A DNA stretch of 61,952 nucleotides, from positions 1 to 61,952 of the forward strand of contig JAIRWC010000020.1 in NCBI GenBank assembly GCA_031253495.1, written 5' to 3'. The notes beneath the pieces are model-generated. The model ran no database searches, had not been told where the DNA came from, and worked only from the letters and a program-made list of their open reading frames with translations. The DNA comes from Oscillospiraceae bacterium. GTDB lineage: Bacteria; Bacillota; Clostridia; Oscillospirales; Ruminococcaceae. A program made the translations under genes and the position numbers. Shown here in pieces: positions 31,981-40,700 of the stretch (position 1 is its first letter; each line of letters opens with the position of its first letter).

Positions 31981-33045
31981 TTACGTTACCTCCGTAATTT
32001 TATTGAGGATTTCCCCCGGTCCGGGTATAAAGCCGCCCGTCCTCCCGAAAAATTCCACGGGCAGCTTACATTCGAGGGCCAGCTTAACGTCGTCGACCAT
32101 CTGCCCCATGGACATTTCCGCGACGAGGACTTTTTTTGCGGTTTTGCAGGCCTCGCGAAGCTCTTTTTCCGGGAACGGATAAAGCGTAAGCGGACGGAAC
32201 GTTCCCGCCTTTATTCCCTTTTCCCTTGCCGTTTCCGCCGCCGAGCGGGCTATCCTCGCCGTCGCCCCGTAAGCGGCTATGACTATATCCGCGCCGTCGC
32301 AGTTTTCCGAAACCGCGCCGGCGTGTTTGTTTTTTATCTCCTCATATCTTTTGAAACGCTCCGTTATTTTTTCCTCAAGTTTTTCGGGCTGTAAATAAAG
32401 CGAGTTGATTATGTTCTTACCGCGGGAATTTCCGTGCCCGACCGCCGCCCATTTTTTCGGAACGGCCTTCGCGCGGGGTTCGTCGGCGTTTCCGATATCC
32501 GGGAACGAAACCGGTTCCATCATCTGCCCTAAAAGCCCGTCGGCCAATATCATAACCGGCGCGCGGTATTCGTCCGCCAAGTCGAACGCCTTCCCCGTCA
32601 TATCCGCCATTTCCTGAACGGTGGACGGCGCCAATACCGGTATTCGCAAATCGCCGTGCCCGAGCGCCCTTGTCGCCTGCCAATAATCCGCCTGCGACGG
32701 CTGAATACTCCCGAGTCCCGGGCCGCCGCGCTGAACGTTTACGATAACGCAGGGCAAATCCGCCCCCGCCAAGTAGGAAATCCCTTCGGTTTTGAGCGAA
32801 ATCCCCGGCGACGAGGACGAGGTCATGCACCGCGTTCCGGCGGCGGCGCACCCGTAAACCATGTTAATCGCGCTTATTTCGGATTCCGCTTGGATAAACA
32901 CGCCGCCAATCTTCGGCAGGCGCTTTGACATATAAGCGGCGATTTCGTTTTGGGGCGTTATCGGATAGCCGAAATAATGCCTGCACCCCGCTCGGACGGC
33001 GGCTTCCGCGAGGGCTTCGTTGCCCTTCATAAGGTTGCGTTCCAT
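31981..33045 (-). CDS. vorB: 2-oxoacid:ferredoxin oxidoreductase, alpha subunit (VorB-like)
   Basis: A 354-residue alpha subunit resembling VorB (3-methyl-2-oxobutanoate:ferredoxin oxidoreductase). Landmarks: NEALAEAAVRAGCRHYFGYP with ITPQNEIAAYM, AESEISAINMVYGCAAAG, TSSSSPGISLKTEGISYLAG, VNVQRGGPGLGSIQPSQADY and the C-terminal transketolase-like part (VAEMSMGQMVDDVKLAL). The small 4Fe-4S ferredoxin-like delta subunit that often precedes it is not found here. ATG has GAAGGA. A 14-bp inverted repeat lies just upstream. Confidence 0.92.
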   Translation of the reverse strand: MERNLMKGNEALAEAAVRAGCRHYFGYPITPQNEIAAYMSKRLPKIGGVFIQAESEISAINMVYGCAAAGTRCMTSSSSPGISLKTEGISYLAGADLPCVIVNVQRGGPGLGSIQPSQADYWQATRALGHGDLRIPVLAPSTVQEMADMTGKAFDLADEYRAPVMILADGLLGQMMEPVSFPDIGNADEPRAKAVPKKWAAVGHGNSRGKNIINSLYLQPEKLEEKITERFKRYEEIKNKHAGAVSENCDGADIVIAAYGATARIARSAAETAREKGIKAGTFRPLTLYPFPEKELREACKTAKKVLVAEMSMGQMVDDVKLALECKLPVEFFGRTGGFIPGPGEILNKITEVT

Positions 33046-33057
33046 TGTCCTTCACAT

Positions 33058-33091
33058 AACAGAGTTACCTTAAATTCAAGGTAACTCTGTT
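33058..33091 (-). terminator. 14-bp inverted repeat between secG and the oxidoreductase operon
   Basis: Perfect 14-bp arms (33058-33071 and 33078-33091) with a 6-base loop, AU-rich at the foot. It may end the secG transcript or form a leader hairpin 13 bases before the VorB-like start codon. The U tract (TTTT) is on the plus strand. Confidence 0.6.
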
Positions 33092-33125
33092 TTCCTTTCA
33101 TAATTTTCGCCCCCGGCGGCTTCGG

Positions 33126-33509
33126 TCATTCCGAAACGCCGCCGTCTTCTTCGCCGCCGTTTTCTTCGTTATAGACATCTTCGATATCGTCGTCTTCGCC
33201 GTCCGTTAAACCCGACCAGTCGAAGTCGACGTCGCTTCCGGAGTTCGCCGTCCCCCCGCCGGAAAAATGTACGCCCACGATGCTCACCGCCATCGCCACC
33301 ACGAAAAACACCACGGCCGCCGCGGTGGTAAGCCGCTTTAACTTTATTTCCTTCGTGCGCCCCATGTTTTTCTGATAATAATTGTCGGAACTCGAACCCG
33401 TGATTGATTGCGACATACCCCTCTTCGATTCCTGCATGAGCACGATGATTATTATAAATACGCAGGATAAGATAAGCATTACGGCGCTTGCGATTTCATA
33501 AATTCCCAT
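33126..33509 (-). CDS. secG: Protein translocase subunit SecG with acidic tail
   Basis: A 127-residue SecG, the small accessory subunit of the SecYEG channel. Two membrane segments (about residues 2-22 and 54-76) flank the conserved cytoplasmic loop IVLMQESKRGMSQSITGSSS. ATG 33509 with AAAGGAG is chosen over upstream codons. Usual SecG is 70-90 residues; here an extra C-terminal tail of about 45 mostly Asp/Glu residues (with DGEDDDIEDVYNEENGGEED) follows. Confidence 0.93.
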   Translation of the reverse strand: MGIYEIASAVMLILSCVFIIIIVLMQESKRGMSQSITGSSSDNYYQKNMGRTKEIKLKRLTTAAAVVFFVVAMAVSIVGVHFSGGGTANSGSDVDFDWSGLTDGEDDDIEDVYNEENGGEEDGGVSE

Positions 33510-33550
33510 TGCTGCTTCTCCTTTACGTTTATATGTTAAGCGCGCTAACA

Positions 33551-33579
33551 ATTATAGCACGAATCAACGGGGTTGTCAA
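33551..33579 (-). promoter_or_regulatory. Perfect-consensus promoter of secG
   Basis: Minus strand TTGACA (33574-33579), 17-base spacer, TATAAT (33551-33556), about 40 bases before the secG ATG. Confidence 0.85.
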
Positions 33580-33742
33580 GGTTTTGCCGCAAAGGGGGGC
33601 GGGTTTTTTCGGTTTTATTTTCCGCAAGTTTAAAGCGGCTTAAAACTTTTTGCCGCCTTTTGCTGAAAAAATTCGGCGGCGGCGGAAGAAAATCCCCGCC
33701 GTACCGCTGAAAATTCGTTTTCAAATATTTTCAAAAAACGTA

Positions 33743-33773
33743 TTGACATTAAAGTTGCCTTAACAATTATACT
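33743..33773 (+). promoter_or_regulatory. Probable promoter of the surface-protein operon
   Basis: TTGACA (33743-33748) and TATACT (33768-33773) with a long 19-base spacer; an alternative -10 AATTAT gives 16. It precedes the exported foldase-like gene at 33800, followed 22 bp later by the giant surface protein. The stretch 33580-33742 upstream shows no gene. Confidence 0.6.
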
Positions 33774-33799
33774 GAAAGGCGGAAAGGGGTGGTCAAACG

Positions 33800-34699
33800 A
33801 TGAAAAAGACGCGCAAACTCGTTATCCCGGCAATAATACTGCTGCTGGCGGCGGGGATAACCGCCGGCGCAACGGCGGCGCGCGGGCGGGTTGTCATAAA
33901 CGGCGGTTACGCGATTGAGCGGGACGTCTATGAACTGTTGAGGAACAGGGTTTCGACGGACGAGGCGGTTATGAGGGCGCACGCGCGGTACAGCGCGCTG
34001 TTCGCGCTGGGTTATGAAGAGGGGCTGACCGATTTCGGCGATATGCCCGGATTTTTAAAATCCCTGAAAAAAGAAAACGCCCGCAGGAGCGACGCGCTGC
34101 GAAACGACCGAACCGTTTTCGGGCTTACGCGGTTTTCAGAATCCGATTATCTGGACTATATCGTGAGCAACCTCCTCTTGCGCCTGCCGGAACGGCTGGT
34201 CGAAAACGGGACGTTGAGCGTGTCGGAAAACGATTTTGAAAACTTTTACAACGAGCATAAAGAAGAAAAATACCGTTACGTCGCGAGGGCGACGGTTGAA
34301 ATACTGGAGCTGGATTCCGGGCGCGAGGATTTAGACGCCGTCATTGCCTCGATTGAGCGGGATATACTGGACGGCGCGGACTTCACGGATATTATGGCGA
34401 AGTATGACCCGGAACGCGGACCCTTTGAGCTGACCATAAAGGAGAACACCAAAACACATTCCGGATTCGCGGAGCTGTACGAGCTTGCCGTCGCTTCGGA
34501 ACCGAACTCCGTCGGCGGCCCGCGCGACATCGACGGCAGGGTTTTCTTTTACCGTCTTTTAAACTATGAGGAAGGGGGGGTTACTTCGTTTGAAAACGCG
34601 TTATTCTATGTAAAAAAGGATGTGATTAACCAAAAGTTTGAACGGTTCCTGCAAGGCGAAATCCAAAAGCTAATCGGACACGGCGCGTCCGAGCAATAA
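33800..34699 (+). CDS. Exported foldase-like (SurA/PpiC-type) protein
   Basis: A 299-residue protein with an N-terminal membrane signal (LVIPAIILLLAAGITAGATA). There is no lipobox cysteine, so it is either secreted or held by an uncleaved anchor. The layout matches SurA/PrsA foldases: N-terminal helical arm, VSENDFENFYNEHKEEKYRY (typical before a parvulin domain), then VEILELDSG and RDILDGADFTDIMAKYDPE, which look like a degenerate parvulin repeat. It ends just before the 2556-residue surface protein, so a dedicated export or folding helper is a reasonable inference. GGAAAGGGGTGG precedes the ATG. Confidence 0.6.
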   Translation: MKKTRKLVIPAIILLLAAGITAGATAARGRVVINGGYAIERDVYELLRNRVSTDEAVMRAHARYSALFALGYEEGLTDFGDMPGFLKSLKKENARRSDALRNDRTVFGLTRFSESDYLDYIVSNLLLRLPERLVENGTLSVSENDFENFYNEHKEEKYRYVARATVEILELDSGREDLDAVIASIERDILDGADFTDIMAKYDPERGPFELTIKENTKTHSGFAELYELAVASEPNSVGGPRDIDGRVFFYRLLNYEEGGVTSFENALFYVKKDVINQKFERFLQGEIQKLIGHGASEQ

Positions 34700-34721
34700 T
34701 TTTTTCAGGAGGACAATACCC

Positions 34722-37700
34722 ATGAGACAAAGTTTTTCAAAAAGGGCTTTGGCGCTGACGCTGACAGCCGCTATGACGCTATCGTTCATAGGGCCGCCCG
34801 GCGTTTCAAAAACGCTCGCCTCAGCCGAAACCGTTACCGCTTCCGGAACGGTCTATTACGTCAGTTTTAACAACGGCGACGACAATAAACTCGGCACGTC
34901 GCAAGCCAACGCCTGGAAGACCTTCGCCAACGTGAACGAAACGGTGTTCAGGCCGGGCGACAAAATTTTGCTGGAACGCGGTTCCGTCTGGGACGACGCG
35001 CAACTGTCCCCGAAAGGTTCCGGAAGCGGCAACGCGCCCATCGTCATAGACGCTTACGGCACGGGGAATATGCCGCGTATCAACGCGCGCAACATGGAAT
35101 GGTATCCCGGCTTCAACTACAACGACGACGTAAGCAACGAAGTCGGCGAAGACCGCGTGTGGAACGCGCCCGTCGTGTTCTATAACCAGCAGTATTGGGA
35201 AATCAACAATCTTGAGGTTACGAACTTCAGCCCGACCGTGATTACTTATCACGACGCGGCGAGCGTAAAAACCAAAATCCCGAACCGTTACGGGATTTTG
35301 ATTGTCGGCAAAGACGCGGGCGTTTTGCGCCATATGTATATAAGGGACTGCTACATACACGGCGTTAACGCCGCGTATACGAGCGCGGCCGGCATAGGGC
35401 GCGGGGGAATAGTTTACCTCATACGCGGAAAGGATGTGCGCACCCGCTGGGACGACATCATAGTGGAAGGAAACCGCCTCGGTAACGTCAACGACTATGA
35501 GCTGGGGCTGAAGGTGTCGCCCGAACACCCCAGCATCGGGCATTACGGCGTCTCGTTCGAGGGCACCTGGCGGTTGAACGCCAGCGGAACCTTCGCCTCC
35601 GAAAACGGAATCCCCTCTTCGGAAATGAACAACTCCAACGAGTTAAGCACAAACATCATAGTCAGAAACAACTATTTCCAAGACGTGGGTAACGCCGCCG
35701 TCCATTTCGGCGCGGTCGGCAACGCCGTCGTCGAGTATAACGTCTTAGACCACTGCAACAGCGGCCTTAACGGAAACGTGCCCATTTGGTGGCATGCCAG
35801 CGATTATATACTCTGCCAGTTCAACGAGGCGTTCGACACGGGCGCGTCCACCGGCAAAGAGGACAGCCAAGTTTTCGACCCCGACGGATACGCCCCTTTA
35901 AGCGTCATTCAGTATAACTATACCCATGACAACCCGTCGGGCGCGTATTTCCAGTGCGACCTCGGCACCGCCTTCGTTTCCCATTGGCGGTATAACATCA
36001 GCGTGAACGACGGCACGGGGCAAAACAGCCACGACAACGGCGCGGTCATTACCTATCAGAGCGCCTCCAACACCAATTCGCGCTTTTATTTTTACAACAA
36101 CGACGTTTTCATCGGGGACAACGTAAGCGCGCTTGTCGGAACCCACTGGAACGCCGCCAGAGCGTACAGACCCGGTTATATTATGAACAACGTCTTTTAT
36201 GACAGCGGAAAAGGCGCGGGCCGCAGCAAATCCGGTCAATATTCCGCCCATAACGAAGCGTGGTCTTTGAACTTTATAGACAGCTCGCGCTTCGACAGCA
36301 ACTATTACGGCGGAACGCGCGAAGATAAATTAAGGGCGGTAACGGGGGATGAAGCCTATCAGGACGGCAATCCCGCGGGCGGAATTTTGGGAATTGACAA
36401 TCTGGAAGCAAAAATCGCGCGGCCGGAAGGGTATACGACCGTGGCGGGCCTTCCCGGTTACGGGGAGTCGATGAACGCCGTCAGGGAAGCCGCCGGTTGG
36501 GAAAAAATCAACAACTTCGCGCGTGACGGGGCGGGCGGCTTTACGGAATCCGTCTTATACCGCGCGGGAAAAACGCTTAATTCAATCGGCGAGGCGAACA
36601 ACACGGGCGGAACGTTCGCGAACGGCGGGCGCGACATTTTCGGGAACTACGTGTCGCCCTTCAACCCGCCGAGCATAGGCGCGGTTGAAATCGGCGCGGA
36701 CGTTTCAATCCCCGAAGGCAAGAGGCTGACGCGCTTCGGCGACGACGCGAACGTCAAGGCCAATATGTCGGGGGTAACGGACGAGAACGGTATCAAATAC
36801 TCCGGTTCGGGCTGGCGCGCAAAGGATAACGGAACGGTTCTCAACGGTTTGAACGAGGCGGGCAGACCGAAGGACAGCGCGAGGTACGGCACGGAGTTAT
36901 ATTGGAACACGAACTCCGCCCATGTCAGCCAAGCCGAAATCATAATTCCGGAAGGGTACTGTTTCGACGGCTTTATGGCGCGCACCGGCAACGCGGCAAT
37001 CGTTACCATGAGTTACGGGAACAAATCCAAGACGTTTTGCCTGTCTTCCGCCAAGAACAGCTTCCTCACCGATTTTATCGGTTCGGGCGAAGGCGGAACG
37101 CCGTTAAAGATTGACATTTATTGCCCGTGGGGAGCGAGCAACGTATATTTTGACGAATTTATACTGAGCGAAACGGGCGTCGGCACGCTTCCGAAAGTCA
37201 ACGTCGCCCTCGGCAAAACCGCCAAGCAAAACCGTTCGGGAACGGCGGGGAACGCCGTCGACGGAAGCCCGTCGACCGTGGCGGTTAACGCCTCCCCCTC
37301 TATCGGCGTCCCTTATGTCTGGGCGGTTGATTTGGGGCAAAACCACGACGTCGACGAGGTTCATATCGACTGGACGGGGAAAGCCGCGAACGACGTTACG
37401 AATTGGCTGTATAAAATACAGTATTCCGCCGACGCTTCGGTATGGGCCGGCGCGACGTCGTTCACGGCCGCGACGTCAGACCCGGACGAGATTGACGCCG
37501 CCGTCAACGCGGCGGGCTGGACGGACTGGGTCGACCACAGCAGGGGGCAGGGCGCGCCCGGCGACGTTATACAGGTTTACGAAAAAAGCGAAGCGGTATC
37601 GGCGCGTTATTTCAGGGTGGTGTTTTACGGGGTTCCCCCCGGAACCGAATACTGGTTGTCGCTGCGCCAATTCCGCGCCTACGGCGTCCCCGAAGGCGGC

Positions 37701-40700
37701 TGGGACGCGGGCGGTTTGGCGGCGGGCAACTTGGCTTACGGCAAGCCTGTCCTGCCGATAGGCGGGAATACCTTAAACCCGCGCGAACCGGAAGCCGTTA
37801 CCGACGGCAAAGCCGAAACCTTCTGGACGGCGAACGGCGACGCCCTGCGAATCGACTTGGGGCTGCGGTACGACATTGAAAGCGTAACCGTCGTTTTCCG
37901 CGGGGACGAACCCGGTTCGGGCGGCGTAACCGTAAAGGTTTCCGAGGATGTTTGCGAAAACACGGGCGACGCGTGCTGGGAAACCCTCGGAACGCAACCC
38001 GTCGGCGCGGGCGCGGTCGAGGTTTACGGCGGCGCGGCGAAAAAAGGCCGCTACCTGCTGATTGACGCGGAGCCGGGAGCGAATATCGTCGGCGTCGAGG
38101 CGAACGGCGACGAGACGGCCTCGCCGCCCCGCAAAATCATGATTTTCGGCGCGCACCCCGACGATGAAACGCTTTTCGGCGGCGGCACAATCAAACGCGC
38201 CGTCGACAACGGAGACGACGTATATATCCTTATGGCGACCAACGGCGACTATAACGGCCGCGGCGACGCGTCGAGCGGCGGTCAGGCGCGTATGAGGGAA
38301 ACCCTTTCCGCCATGTCGTACCTCGGGGTTAAGCGGGAAAACGTATATTTCCTCAGCTTCCCCGACACGGGCGGGCTTGACGAATTCGGGATGACGGGCG
38401 AAAGCAACTATTATTTAGGGAGCGCGCTGTACAGGCTGTACATGAACGAGGGCGACCCTTACGCAATCGTGCCCGGGCGGCGCGCGGGCGAAACGCAAAC
38501 CTACAACGGTTCCGCGGCGGGCGTGAAATCCTATTACGACCGTTTCTTCGGAACGCAGGTCGACTATACCCGCGCCAACTTCCTGATGGGCGTGCAAGAC
38601 GCGTTCGACCGCGTAAGACCCGACGACATTTACACCACCTCGCGCTACGATTTGCACGCCGACCATGCCGCGTTGGGGCTGTTCGCCACCGAAGCGCTGG
38701 TGAACCTGCGCCGAATAGATTCAAGTTACAGCCCCAAACTGCATGAAACGTTCGTCCATTCCTGCGCTTCCGACGAGAAGAACAACGGCAACGGCTGGCC
38801 GAAAAAGACCGCCGGCGTCGAACCCTTTGAATACCCGCAGGGATTGGACGAGAGAACCATCTTTGACTGGAACCGCAGGGAAAGCGTTACCGTTCCCGAA
38901 CCCATGAGGGTAACGCCCTACGATTTCAACATGAAATATCAGGCCATACTCAAGTATCCCTCGCAGGGCAAGGGCTGGATTACCTATTTCGCCAAGTTTG
39001 ACGAATTTTTCTGGCCGCGCGATTTTGAAAACCTGTCCTTCTTCGCCGACGCTTTCGCGTCCAGCGAGTTATCGGGCGCGCGCGGGGCGGGAAAAGCGAT
39101 TGACGGCGTTCGCGACGGTGAATCCACCTCGATGAAAGACGATTATCCGAACAGCACGTCCACTTATATAAGGGGCGACCACCCCGACCGCTTCCCTACG
39201 GCGGAATGGGTGAGCGACGGCGAAACGACGGGGGCGTGGCTGCGGCTCGATTGGGCCGAAAACGTTATGGTTGACCGAATAGAGTTATACGGGAGACCCA
39301 AAAAAGGCGAGAATATCAAGGGCGGCGAACTGACCTTCTATGACGGCGACGGCGTTCAAACGGGCGAAACCGTTACGGTGGGCGCGCTCCCCGAAGACGG
39401 CAGACCCTTGACCGTAACGCTCCCCGCCAGGCTGACCGTTAAATCGCTGAAGTTTGAGGTTTCGGACTATGAGGGCGAAAACGCCGGTCTCGCGGAAATC
39501 GAGGTATACGGCGCGACCGTTCCCATGAGCAAGGCGATTTCCCTGAACAAGACCGGTTTGCAAACGTTCCCCAAAAAGCCTTACGGCGAAGACCCGAACG
39601 TTTCGCTGACGGTTCAGGTGAGTAATATCGCTGACGAGGAAACGGGCGAACTGACCGTGTCTTTAAGCGGCGGCAACGCGGACAGCTTTATCCTCAGCGC
39701 GGAAACCATCGGCAGTATCGCCGTCGGCGGCAAAAGCGGCTTTACCGTCGCGCCCAAACCGGGGCTGCCGATAGGCGTTCACAGCGCCACCGTTACCGTG
39801 GCGGGGGCGGGGCTTTCACCCAAGAAGTTTAACGTCAGCTTCACCGTCGCGCCCAAAGTCATTAATTTGGATATAAGCGGCACATATACGTTCCCCGCCG
39901 CCGAAACGGGTTACGACAAAATCCCCTTGAAATCGTTCGCGGTAAGCAACGGCTCGAACGTCGTCGGGGTTACGGGCGTTACCGCCGCGCTTGACGGCGC
40001 AAACGCCGAAAGTTTTACGGTAACGCCGGCGTTTGTTGAAACAATCGGACCGGGGCGCGCGGCGCTGTTTACCGTAAAACCGAAAGCGGGATTGGGCGAC
40101 GGCGTTTACGACGCGACGGTTACGGTAAGCGGCGACGAAACGGAAGTCAAATCGTTCGGCGTGCGGTTTATCGTGGCGGAACCGACGGAAGCGACCAATT
40201 TGTTCCGCTATACTTTCGACGACCCCGCCGAATTGGAACGCGCCGGGGCGTGGGGCGTCGACGAGATAAAAGGCGCGGTTTGGAACAAGGACGGCGGCCT
40301 TAACGGCGGCGGCGGCTTGACGTTCCCGAACAACAACAACTATCTGGCGATTACCGGCGGAAACTTCAACACGTCGACAAACAGCTTCACCTTCTCGATG
40401 TGGATTAAATCCGACGACGTATCCAGACAGCAGTACCTTATGGGGCGGAGCCCCGGCGACGACAATATTATACTGAGGGCGGGGGGATACCTCGGTTCGT
40501 ATAATATGGGCGGGGGCAGCGTTACGATGACGTCCGCCAACCACGCCCCCATCAAATCGGGCGAATGGGCGCATATAGCGGTAACCCACTCTCGGACGGG
40601 AAATTCCGGCACCGTTACCTATTTCCTCAACGGGAGGCAGGTTCACCAGCACGGCGGGCAGCCCTCGGGCAACGTCCAGAACTTCTTCGTAATAGGCGGG

